A stretch of 17,359 bases of DNA from positions 1-17,359 of the forward strand of contig DNFL01000118.1 in assembly GCA_003486945.1 (NCBI GenBank), read 5' to 3'. The stretch is from Hyphomonas sp. Lineage in GTDB: Bacteria; Pseudomonadota; Alphaproteobacteria; Caulobacterales; Hyphomonadaceae. Of the stretch, positions 1-6,378 are shown one piece after another. Position 1 is the first letter of the stretch, and every line of letters begins with the position of its first letter. Below the pieces are notes generated by a model. The model made no database searches. It was not told the DNA's origin and saw nothing but the letters and a program-made list of their open reading frames with translations. A program made the position numbers and the translations under genes.

Positions 1-706
1 CGATGGCGGCGCGCTTGGCGTTCAGACCACTGACGATTTCCGCAAGGCTGCGACCACCGGCCAGCGGAATGCTGCGCGCCGTGAGCAGCGCTTGCAGTGC
101 GCCTTCGGGTTCAGGCGCGTCCAGCACGGCGTGAACTTCCGGCTCCAGCGGATTGGCGGCCGCGTCCAGCACGGCGCGCACGCCGCCTTCCTGCCGGAAG
201 GCACGTTTGAGAAGATCCGTGGAAACTGGCGGCAGACCAAGCGCATCGATGAAGGCCGGGAAGATGGCAAGGTCGCCCGTGACGATGGATGAGGGCCGCA
301 CGCCGCAGGCTTCCACCGCGCGGTGGACAAGGGCGAACAGCTCCGCATCCGCTTCCGGAGCGCGGGCATAGCCGAAGCGTTCGAGGCCGACCTGCGTGAA
401 TTCGAACGGATCATCGGCGGCCGCCGGCAGGCGGAAAGCACGGGCGGCGTAGGTGTAGGTTTTTGCGGACGCGCCCTCCGCGCTGAGCCGCGCGGCTTCG
501 CGCTGGGCGACCGGCAGCGTCAGGTCTGGCCGCATCACCATTTCGGCGCCGCGATTGTCCGTAAACACACAAAGCCGCGCGCGCACGACTTCGCCGGACA
601 GCTCCAGCGGAATGTCGGCGGGCATCACATAGTCAGGATCTATCGGCGTGCCGCCGGCGGCTTCGAACACCGCGCGCGCAACCGCCACAAGGGCGTCGTG
701 GCTCAT
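1..706 (-). CDS. hisZ: HisZ, ATP phosphoribosyltransferase regulatory subunit (partial, runs off left edge)
   Basis: Reading leftward from the ATG at 706 gives an uninterrupted frame of 235 codons that leaves the window without a stop. It begins MSHDALVAVARAVFEAAGG and contains RPDLTLPVAQ and FEFTQVGLERFGY, which fit the class II aaRS-like fold of HisZ. HisZ is a catalytically inactive HisRS paralogue. In the family it forms a complex with the short form of HisG and makes the first step of histidine synthesis respond to histidine. The start codon overlaps the hisS stop as ATGA (704-706 against 703-705), so translation is probably coupled and both genes share the leader-controlled transcript. 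The C-terminal part and any following hisG lie outside the window. A plain second HisRS is unlikely because no HisRS motif 2 arginine loop is visible in the part present. Confidence 0.88.
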   Translation of the reverse strand, partial: MSHDALVAVARAVFEAAGGTPIDPDYVMPADIPLELSGEVVRARLCVFTDNRGAEMVMRPDLTLPVAQREAARLSAEGASAKTYTYAARAFRLPAAADDPFEFTQVGLERFGYARAPEADAELFALVHRAVEACGVRPSSIVTGDLAIFPAFIDALGLPPVSTDLLKRAFRQEGGVRAVLDAAANPLEPEVHAVLDAPEPEGALQALLTARSIPLAGGRSLAEIVSGLNAKRAAI

Positions 707-2184
707 CCCTGCGCCTCTACGATCTTGCGAACAGCTGCAACCATTTCGGCGCGTGGCACTTCGATCTGTCCGGGGCGGGCTTCGCGGTATTCCTCGTTGG
801 AGGCGATGGCTTTTGCCTGCTGGGCGCCGATCTCGAGATCCTTGATCGTGACGGTGCCTTTGGCGATCTCGTCGCCGCCGACAATGACGACTGCGGGCGA
901 AGACCGCCGGTCTGCATATTTCATCTGCGGGCGCATGCCGGAGGCGCCCATATAGGCTTCGGCGCGGATGCCGCCGCGGCGGAGTTCGGCAGCAAGGCCG
1001 AGCGCGATGCCGGGATTGTCCTTGTCCAGATTAAGTACAACCACGGGTCCGTCGAGTTTCGTACCCTCCCCCAGAATGGCGAGCGCGGCAGCGAGACGCG
1101 AGATGCCGATGGAGAAACCGGTGGCAGGCACCCGCTCTCCCGTGAAGCGGGCGACGAGATCATCATACCGCCCGCCGCCGCCAATGGAGCCGATGCGGTA
1201 AGTCTTGCCGTCTTCGCCGGCAACCTCGCGCAGCAGCTCTGCCTCGAAGACAGGGCCGGTATAATATTCCAATCCTCTGACCACGGACGGATCGATCTTC
1301 ACGTCATCCTCCGGCGCGCCAAGCGCTTCGAGCGCGAGGGCAATGGCTTCGAGTTCGGCGAGGCCTGCCTTGCCTTCTTCGGTGAAGCCTGCGGCCTTGG
1401 CAAGATTGGCGAGCGTAACCGCGCGCGTCGCGGCGCCCGCTTCAGCGAAGGCGAGCACGCGCTTCACTTCGTCTGCACCGAGGCCTGCGCCTTTCGTATA
1501 GTCGCCGCTCTCATCCTTGCGGCCGGCGCCGAGAAGATCGGCGACGCCCGAGGCGCCGAGCCGGTCGAGCTTGTCGAGCGCGCGCAGGATGGCGAGGCGG
1601 GTTTCAGGCTTGTCCGCGCCGACCGAGTCGAGCACGCCGTTCAAGAGGCGCCGCGTGTTCACGCGCACGACGAATTCGCCGTCCTTCATGCCGACCGCGC
1701 GCAGCGCTTCGGCGCCCATCGCGATCATTTCGGCATCTGCATGAAATCCGGGCGCGCCGACGGTGTCGGCGTCGCATTGCCAGAACTCGCGGAAGCGGCC
1801 GGGGCCGGGTTTCTCGTTGCGCCAGACCGGGCCTGCAGCATAGCGGCGGAACGGGCGGCCGAGCATCTGGCCTTGTTCCGCCACAAAACGCGCGAGCGGG
1901 GCGGTGAGATCATAGCGCAGCGCAATCCACTGTTCGTCATCATCCTGCATCGAGAAGACGCCGGCATTCGGGCGATCATCATCGGGCAGGAACTTGCCGA
2001 GCGCGTCGGCATATTCGAAGGCGCCGGTATCGAAGGCTTCGAAGCCCCACTGGCGGTAAACCGAGGTGACGGTCTCCACGAGCCGGGCCTGGGCCTGGAT
2101 CAGCCCTTCGCGCTTGTCGGGGAAGCCGCGCGGCTTGCGGGCGAGGTCCTTGCCGGAGAGGGGCTGGGGATCCTTGGTGCTCAT
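703..2184 (-). CDS. hisS: Histidyl-tRNA synthetase, alphaproteobacterial type
   Basis: 493 residues starting MSTKDPQPLSGKDLARKP. The enzyme charges tRNA-His with histidine in the cytoplasm. Visible class II features are RYDLTAPLARF (about 90-100), motif 2 RNEKPGPGRFREFWQCDAD (about 122-140), the histidine-binding RGLEYYTG (about 303-310), GGGGRYDDL (about 335-343) and motif 3 GFSIGISRL (about 356-364). A C-terminal anticodon-binding domain follows. The frame is open upstream to a GTG at 2319, but that extension shows no family similarity and lies inside the leader region. The ATG at 2184 has only a weak AGGA about 12 nt upstream. It is the first gene of an operon with hisZ and is preceded by a His-rich leader peptide, so expression probably responds to charged tRNA-His. 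The motif 2 loop is the divergent form known from alphaproteobacteria whose tRNA-His lacks G-1. Confidence 0.95.
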   Translation of the reverse strand: MSTKDPQPLSGKDLARKPRGFPDKREGLIQAQARLVETVTSVYRQWGFEAFDTGAFEYADALGKFLPDDDRPNAGVFSMQDDDEQWIALRYDLTAPLARFVAEQGQMLGRPFRRYAAGPVWRNEKPGPGRFREFWQCDADTVGAPGFHADAEMIAMGAEALRAVGMKDGEFVVRVNTRRLLNGVLDSVGADKPETRLAILRALDKLDRLGASGVADLLGAGRKDESGDYTKGAGLGADEVKRVLAFAEAGAATRAVTLANLAKAAGFTEEGKAGLAELEAIALALEALGAPEDDVKIDPSVVRGLEYYTGPVFEAELLREVAGEDGKTYRIGSIGGGGRYDDLVARFTGERVPATGFSIGISRLAAALAILGEGTKLDGPVVVLNLDKDNPGIALGLAAELRRGGIRAEAYMGASGMRPQMKYADRRSSPAVVIVGGDEIAKGTVTIKDLEIGAQQAKAIASNEEYREARPGQIEVPRAEMVAAVRKIVEAQG

Positions 2185-2325
2185 GGCGTCAGTCCGTATC
2201 CTGTGTGTCGGCCCGGTCCGCATAGAGGCAGGCGGCCGGATTGGGAAGGCAACATGGCCGATTGGGCGCGCCCGGGGTGCGGCCTGCTCTTCTGGATCGG
2301 TTCTCGGAAGGAGGAACACTTTTCA

Positions 2326-2362
2326 GAGGCGCAGCCGGACCGGTTCGCGCCTCGCCGGCGCG
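2326..2362 (-). promoter_or_regulatory. Candidate histidine attenuator: two mutually exclusive stem-loops
   Basis: On the minus-strand transcript, CGCGCC begins immediately after the leader-peptide stop codon (2362-2357) and can pair with GGCGCG (2351-2346). The overlapping segment GAGGCGC (2353-2347) can instead pair perfectly with GCGCCTC (2332-2326) across a 14-nt loop. The two stems share 2347-2351 and cannot coexist, as expected for a ribosome-controlled switch. No uridine run follows the second stem; the next bases are TGAAAAGTGTTCC. A canonical intrinsic terminator is therefore not shown, and the output could be Rho-dependent or translational. The pairing is seen in the sequence; the switching role is inferred. 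Confidence 0.5.
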
Positions 2363-2401
2363 TCATGCGTGATGATGATGGTGGTGCAGAGCGGTGTTCA
2401 T
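2363..2401 (-). CDS. hisL: Histidine operon leader peptide MNTALHHHHHHA
   Basis: A 12-codon ORF (ATG at 2401, TGA at 2365-2363) encodes MNTALHHHHHHA, with six consecutive His codons (CAC CAC CAT CAT CAT CAC) just before the end. It lies on the same strand as hisS-hisZ, about 180 nt upstream of the hisS start. Runs of codons for the regulated amino acid are the hallmark of attenuation leader peptides such as enterobacterial HisL. When His-tRNA is scarce, a ribosome would stall on these codons and alter the downstream hairpins. No Shine-Dalgarno is present. The -10 element ends 7 nt before the ATG, which suggests a leaderless start like that described for the rhizobial trpE leader. Too short to be scored as a gene by normal ORF calling. 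Confidence 0.85.
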   Translation of the reverse strand: MNTALHHHHHHA

Positions 2402-2408
2402 GGCCGCG

Positions 2409-2437
2409 CGGATACTGAGGCGGGCGGGGAAAGTCAA
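2409..2437 (-). promoter_or_regulatory. Sigma70-like promoter of hisL-hisS-hisZ
   Basis: On the minus strand, TTGACT (2437-2432) is followed by a 17-nt spacer and TATCCG (2414-2409). This is a good -35 and a fair -10 at optimal spacing. The hexamer ends 7 nt upstream of the leader-peptide ATG, so the predicted start site falls on or next to that codon. The remaining intergenic sequence up to chrA (2438-2594) carries no other clear element. A weak TTGAAG-17-AGTCAT on the plus strand is too poor to call for chrA. Confidence 0.65.
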
Positions 2438-2594
2438 CTGAAGCCGGATTAAACGGGCTGTGAAGGCAGGGTGCTTGAAGGACGCGGTAAATCCGCTAGT
2501 CATCAGGCAACCGGGCTTCGTGGGCGCCCGGTCAGGCGGCGCGCTGCCCAAGCCCCACTCGATGGCCTGTGGCCCAGAGTGTGGAGACTGACCG

Positions 2595-3842
2595 ATGATT
2601 GCCCCAACCCCTTCCCTGCGAGACCTGACCGCGGCGAGCTTCCGCATCGGATGCCTCGGCTTTGGCGGGCCGGCGGGGCAGATCGCGCTGATGCACCGCA
2701 TCTTCGTCGACGAGAAGAAATGGATCGATGAGGACGAATACCTGCACGCTCTCAACTATTGCATGCTGCTGCCGGGACCGGAGGCGCAGCAACTGGCGAC
2801 CTATGCCGGCTGGCGGCTGCACGGGGTGCGCGGCGGAGTGATCGCGGGTGCGCTGTTCGTGCTGCCGGGGGCTCTGATCGTGTTCGGACTGACCTGGCTT
2901 TATGCCACGCTCGGGACGACGCCGATCGTCGCCGCGCTGTTCTATGGTATCAAGGCGGCGGTGATCGGGTTCATCCTCGAGGCGCTGTGGAAGGTCGGCA
3001 AGCGGGCGCTGAAGACGGTGGGCGATGTGGCGCTGGCGCTGCTCGCGTTTCTTGGCCTGTTCCTGTTTGCCCTTCCCTTCCCGCTGGTGATTGCCGCCGC
3101 CGCCGCGATTGGTCTCGCCCGGAGTTTTTCCGCAGCGCCGGTGGCAGGCGAGGCGACGAGAGCCGCCGCGCCGAAAACCGGGAAGGCCTTTGCCACTGCG
3201 CTTGGCTGGGCAGCGGTCTGGTTTGCGCCGGTGATCGCGGCGTTCGCGGTGCTGGGGCCGGACCATGTGCTGACGCGGGTGGGCGTGCTTTTCTCGAAAC
3301 TGGCGGTCGTCACCTTCGGCGGCGCCTATACGGTGCTCGCCTACCTGCAGCAGCAGGCGGTGCAGGCCGAAGGCTGGCTGACGGCGCCGCAGATGATCGA
3401 CGGCCTTGGCCTTGCCGAGACGACGCCGGGGCCGCTGGTGCTCGTCAACCAGTTCGTCGGCTTCTTGGCCGGCTGGGGGGCGGACGGCGGCGGTTTGGTG
3501 CTGGCGATTGCTGCGGCAGCGATGGCGAGCTGGTGCACCTTTGCGCCTTCGTTCGTGTGGATCTTTGCCGGAGCGCCGTTTTCCGAATCGATGAGGCGCA
3601 GCCGTTTTGCCACGGGCATTCTCGCGGCAATCACGGCGGCTGTGTTCGGGATCATCGCCAAGATCGCGGTCGTGTTCGGGCTGGCGGTGCTGCTTCCGGC
3701 GGATGGCTTTGATCCGTTCGCGGCGCTGATTGCGGCGGGCGCGGCGATTGCGCTCATAAGGTTCAAGGCGAACATCGTGTTGGTCGTGATCGCCTGCGCG
3801 CTGGCGGGCCTGTTGCGGCTGGCCTTGCCGGGAGCCGCTTGA
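2595..3842 (+). CDS. chrA: ChrA-family chromate transporter, two-domain form
   Basis: 415 residues, the length of the long-chain CHR family with two homologous halves. The N-terminal half carries FGGPAGQIALMH (about 23-34) and LPGPEAQQLATY (about 59-70). The C-terminal half repeats the pattern with TFGGAYTVLAYLQQQAV (about 240-256) and ETTPGPLVLVNQFVGF (about 275-290). A charged, Ala-rich linker sits near 177-197. Hydrophobic segments throughout indicate a polytopic inner-membrane protein. Characterised members export chromate by proton-coupled antiport or are linked to sulfate starvation. No chrB or other chromate gene is nearby, so the substrate here is inferred from family membership alone. 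GGAG at 2583-2586 places the ATG at 2595. It diverges from the histidine operon and precedes the TerC-like gene by 139 nt. Confidence 0.92.
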   Translation: MIAPTPSLRDLTAASFRIGCLGFGGPAGQIALMHRIFVDEKKWIDEDEYLHALNYCMLLPGPEAQQLATYAGWRLHGVRGGVIAGALFVLPGALIVFGLTWLYATLGTTPIVAALFYGIKAAVIGFILEALWKVGKRALKTVGDVALALLAFLGLFLFALPFPLVIAAAAAIGLARSFSAAPVAGEATRAAAPKTGKAFATALGWAAVWFAPVIAAFAVLGPDHVLTRVGVLFSKLAVVTFGGAYTVLAYLQQQAVQAEGWLTAPQMIDGLGLAETTPGPLVLVNQFVGFLAGWGADGGGLVLAIAAAAMASWCTFAPSFVWIFAGAPFSESMRRSRFATGILAAITAAVFGIIAKIAVVFGLAVLLPADGFDPFAALIAAGAAIALIRFKANIVLVVIACALAGLLRLALPGAA

Positions 3843-3843
3843 C

Positions 3844-3862
3844 GGCAAACGCCGTTGCCCTA
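3844..3862 (+). terminator. Possible weak terminator after chrA
   Basis: Just after the chrA stop, ACGGC and GCCGT can form a short stem around AAAC. An overlapping alternative is GGCAA with TTGCC. The sequence then reads ccctagttt, so there is no proper T-run. It is offered only as a weak candidate. Confidence 0.25.
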
Positions 3863-3896
3863 GTTTGCGCGCGTCAACTGGAACCGGGCCCCTCTG

Positions 3897-3916
3897 GCGA
3901 TTGCGGCGGCAATCGC
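3897..3916 (+). promoter_or_regulatory. Perfect 8-bp stem-loop in the leader of the TerC-like gene
   Basis: GCGATTGC (3897-3904), loop GGCG, GCAATCGC (3909-3916) forms a perfect hairpin 65 nt upstream of the likely TerC-family start. It has no following T-run. Some TerC/Alx genes in other bacteria are governed by the manganese yybP-ykoY riboswitch, but the conserved GGGGAGUAG element of that class is not visible here. The role is unknown; it could be a regulatory leader structure or a remnant of chrA termination. Confidence 0.35.
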
Positions 3917-3981
3917 GATGTCGGATCCCCCTACGGACTTCGCGCGGACGCGGCGCACCTTTACCGGACCTGTCCTTTCCA

Positions 3982-5034
3982 ATGCCTGACTTCATGACCG
4001 TGGACTATGCGGGCCAGCCCTTGTGGCTGTGGGCCAGCTTTCTCTGTTTCATCCTGTTCCTGCTCTGGGTCGATCTCGGCCTGCTGAACCGCAAGGACGG
4101 GATCGTCTCTCCGAAAAAGAGCGCGATGATGTGGGCGGGCTTTGCCTCGCTGGCCGTCGCTTTCGGATTCTACATCTGGTTCTTCTACGAACCTGATCCG
4201 CAATTCTACAATGACCCCACCAACCTGAAACAGCAGGCGGTGATCCAATACGCGACCGGCTACCTGCTCGAGACCGCGCTCGCCTTCGACAACATATTCG
4301 TCATTGGCATGGTGTTCACCTTCTTCGCCGTGCCGCGCGAATACCAGCACCGGGTGCTGTTCTGGGGCATCATCGGCGCGATTGTTTTCCGGGGGATTTT
4401 CATCTCGCTCGGCGCAGCCGTAGTGAACGAGTTCACCTGGGTGCTCTATTTCTTCGCCGCCTTCCTGATCTTCACCGGCGGCAAGATGCTGTTCTCCGGT
4501 GGTGATGATGACGATGAGGAAATCGATCTCGAGAAGAACCCGGTGCTGCGGTTCCTAAAGAAACGCCTGCGGGTGACGGACACGATCGACAACCACAATT
4601 TCGTCGTGCGCCGCCCGCATCCGCGCACCGGCAAGATGGTGCTGTTTGCGACGCCGCTGTTGCTCTGCCTGCTGATGGTCGAGATTGTCGACATCATCTT
4701 CGCAGTCGACTCGGTGCCGGCGATCTTCGCGGTGACGCGCGATCCGTTCATCGTCTACACCTCGAACATCTTCGCCATACTTGGCCTGCGCTCGATGTAT
4801 TTCATGCTGTCTGCGGCGATCGCGCGGTTCAAGTATCTGAAGTACGGCCTGTCGCTGGTGCTGGTGCTGATCGGGCTGAAGATCTTCTGGAACTTCCTGC
4901 TCTACAAGGAACTGCACCTTGTGCCGTATCTGGAGCCGCAATGGTCGCTGATGCTGACCGTGCTATTCCTCGGCGGCGCGATCCTGTTCTCGCTGTGGAA
5001 GACGGGCGCGGACGCGAAGGCGGCGCGGGGGTAA
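3982..5034 (+). CDS. TerC/Alx-family integral membrane protein
   Basis: 350 residues from the ATG at 3982; a second ATG at 3994 is an equally possible start. The protein has about nine hydrophobic segments. It carries the acidic intramembrane motifs of the family: ALAFDNIFVIGMVF (about 100-113) and EIVDIIFAVDSVPAIFAV (about 234-251, with Glu234, Asp237 and Asp243). A very acidic loop DDDDEE (about 175-180) lies on what is probably the cytoplasmic side. Family members are linked to manganese export, to metalation of secreted enzymes and, by name, to tellurite resistance. The substrate here is not determined by sequence. The frame remains open upstream to 3865, but that stretch is Arg-rich, unlike the family and lacks an RBS. 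Neither candidate ATG has a good Shine-Dalgarno. The gene ends against a strong shared hairpin. Confidence 0.9.
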   Translation: MPDFMTVDYAGQPLWLWASFLCFILFLLWVDLGLLNRKDGIVSPKKSAMMWAGFASLAVAFGFYIWFFYEPDPQFYNDPTNLKQQAVIQYATGYLLETALAFDNIFVIGMVFTFFAVPREYQHRVLFWGIIGAIVFRGIFISLGAAVVNEFTWVLYFFAAFLIFTGGKMLFSGGDDDDEEIDLEKNPVLRFLKKRLRVTDTIDNHNFVVRRPHPRTGKMVLFATPLLLCLLMVEIVDIIFAVDSVPAIFAVTRDPFIVYTSNIFAILGLRSMYFMLSAAIARFKYLKYGLSLVLVLIGLKIFWNFLLYKELHLVPYLEPQWSLMLTVLFLGGAILFSLWKTGADAKAARG

Positions 5035-5077
5035 AGTCCCTCACCTCCCATTACTGCGCAACGGGAGGTGAGGGACT
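5035..5077. terminator. Perfect 15-bp hairpin, bidirectional terminator between convergent genes
   Basis: AGTCCCTCACCTCCC (5035-5049) and GGGAGGTGAGGGACT (5063-5077) are exact inverted repeats separated by a 13-nt loop. The stem starts immediately after the TAA of the TerC-like gene and overlaps the TAG of the minus-strand thioesterase gene. It therefore fits exactly between, and serves, both convergent genes. T-runs are short: ACTTTACC on the minus-strand side and none on the plus side. Confidence 0.75.
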
Positions 5078-5516
5078 AGCCCACGTTCCGTCTGGGGATG
5101 ATCTTGAAGATACCGGTGCCGCGCATCAGGGTCTTGTCGCCGGTCCAGATGCGGCCTTCGACGGTGATGACATCGTCCTGCCGGCCAACGACATGGCCGT
5201 CGCCTTCGACGAAACTGCCGAGCGGAGCGCCGGCGAGGAAATCGCAGAGCAGGCGGACGGTGACCCACCAGGTATCGTCATCCTTCTCCACTGCCCCGCC
5301 CCAGGCCATGTCGGCGAAGGTCATCAGCATGCCGCCATGGGCGTTGAGCATGCCGTTGGTGTGATACTCCTCCACCCGGAAGGCGCGGGTCAGGTGGCCG
5401 TTCTCGCGCTTCTCGAAGAGCGGCCCGATCTGGCGGCCAAATCCGCGATGCCAGGCGAGCTGGGTGTAGCCGGGCGGGAGTTCGGTAGTCTGGTAGCGGT
5501 TGAAATCATCTGTCAT
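5076..5516 (-). CDS. PaaI/YdiI-like hotdog-fold acyl-CoA thioesterase
   Basis: 146 residues starting MTDDFNRYQTTELPPGYTQ, a typical length for a single hotdog domain. The family signature is the N-terminal part of the hotdog helix, NAHGGMLMTFADMAWGGAV (HGG at 60-62 with Asp69), preceded by an Asn that is commonly conserved. A C-terminal beta-strand region follows (GRIWTGDKTLMRGTGIFKI). These enzymes hydrolyse acyl- or aroyl-CoA thioesters in the cytoplasm; the substrate cannot be told from sequence. The frame is open to 5792, but that extension runs through the start of the divergent secreted protein and lacks similarity. The Shine-Dalgarno upstream of 5516 is poor. Its stop codon lies inside the 15-bp hairpin shared with the TerC-like gene. 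Confidence 0.83.
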   Translation of the reverse strand: MTDDFNRYQTTELPPGYTQLAWHRGFGRQIGPLFEKRENGHLTRAFRVEEYHTNGMLNAHGGMLMTFADMAWGGAVEKDDDTWWVTVRLLCDFLAGAPLGSFVEGDGHVVGRQDDVITVEGRIWTGDKTLMRGTGIFKIIPRRNVG

Positions 5517-5598
5517 GGGCCGGGGGCATAAACCCGGCGGGCGCCTGACTGCAAGATGTGCCTTGAAATTGCCATTCAGGACGGGAAAGCATGCGCGC

Positions 5599-6378
5599 AT
5601 GGTCCGGGCTGCACTCTCCCTCGTTCTGATTGCATCCACCCTTGCCGCGCCGGCGCTGGCCGAGCCGCGGGCCCGTGACAATCCGCTGGTCCTCTCCTCC
5701 GTGCTGAGCGCACGCGAACCGCTGGACGCGTGCGGCGGGCGGGACATTCTCGATGCTGTCGTGCCGGACGGGCCGTTCCTCGAGGCCTGCAAGTTCCACG
5801 ACGCCTGTTACCGCTCCGCCTCGCTCGATCAGGGCGTGTGCGATGCGGACTTCCTGCATGACATGCGCGAGGCGTGTGACACGAAGTATCCGATCCCTGA
5901 CCGGGCCGGTAAGAATGCGGCCTGCCAGGTGGCGGCCTATACCTATTACCGCGCGGTCAATTCGCGCTTCGGCTCGATGCTCTATCCGGGCGGCGTGACA
6001 GAAGGGCAGATCGGCAAGACGGTGCAGAGCGTGAGCGCGGGCCTGAATGGCACGCCGCATCTTCAGGCGTGTACGGACGTTCGCAACGCGTCGAACCGCA
6101 AGTTGCGCTATTTCCTGACGCTGCATGATGCCAAGGGCCAGTGGGTGGCGACGGCGCCGGGGATGGCGTCGCTGTCGCTGCAACCGGGCGAAGTGCGCGA
6201 GCTGTGCGTGGGCACGGGTGTCTCCTGGTTCCGCAGCGCGGAGAATATCGGCGCGGCCTATGCGCTGACGCTGAAGACAGATGATCCGTCTACGCTCAAT
6301 CCCTTCGGCGACCTGATCGATGTCGACCGGGTGGACTGCACGCTGGCAACCGGCGAGTGCCGGCGGGTGGGACGCTAG
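5599..6378 (+). CDS. Secreted phospholipase A2-like protein with unassigned C-terminal region
   Basis: 259 residues. A clear Sec signal peptide (MVRAALSLVLIASTLAAPALA, cleavage after Ala21) indicates export. The mature N-terminal half carries the PLA2 pattern: DACGGRD near 44-50, CKFHDACY with the His67-Asp68 pair, then CDADFLHDMREAC with paired cysteines. In PLA2 enzymes the His-Asp pair activates water and calcium is bound nearby, so hydrolysis of membrane phospholipid is the inferred activity. Residues from about 150 onward form a separate, probably beta-rich region with several Cys (QACTDV, RELCVG, VDCTLATGEC) that I do not recognise. The start at 5599 gives the signal peptide and is preceded by aggacgggaaag. 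Upstream in-frame ATGs would mask it. The gene is divergent from the thioesterase, and its stop is shared on opposite strands with rubredoxin. Confidence 0.75.
   Translation: MVRAALSLVLIASTLAAPALAEPRARDNPLVLSSVLSAREPLDACGGRDILDAVVPDGPFLEACKFHDACYRSASLDQGVCDADFLHDMREACDTKYPIPDRAGKNAACQVAAYTYYRAVNSRFGSMLYPGGVTEGQIGKTVQSVSAGLNGTPHLQACTDVRNASNRKLRYFLTLHDAKGQWVATAPGMASLSLQPGEVRELCVGTGVSWFRSAENIGAAYALTLKTDDPSTLNPFGDLIDVDRVDCTLATGECRRVGR

Noticed and set aside
22..441. 139-aa minus-strand open frame near the left edge
   Set aside because: It is out of frame with hisZ, whose frame is open from 706 to the window edge and gives recognisable protein. This one is Arg/Ser/Pro-rich.
323..955. 210-aa plus-strand open frame over hisZ/hisS
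   Set aside because: It is antisense to clear HisZ and HisS coding sequence, is Arg-rich and resembles no family. It is a product of high GC content.
2185..2319. N-terminal extension of HisS to the GTG at 2319
   Set aside because: The extension covers the regulatory leader, has no similarity to HisRS and no RBS. MSTKDPQPLSG at 2184 matches the usual start.
2462..2500. TTGAAG-17-AGTCAT as a chrA promoter
   Set aside because: The -10 is too far from consensus. chrA must have a promoter in 2438-2594, but I cannot pick it.
3843..3981. yybP-ykoY manganese riboswitch before the TerC-like gene
   Set aside because: The conserved GGGGAGUAG element and its partner loop are not present on the plus strand.
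2532..3995. 487-aa minus-strand open frame opposite chrA
   Set aside because: It is an extremely Arg/Gln/His-rich mirror of ChrA codons with no domain and is a shadow frame.
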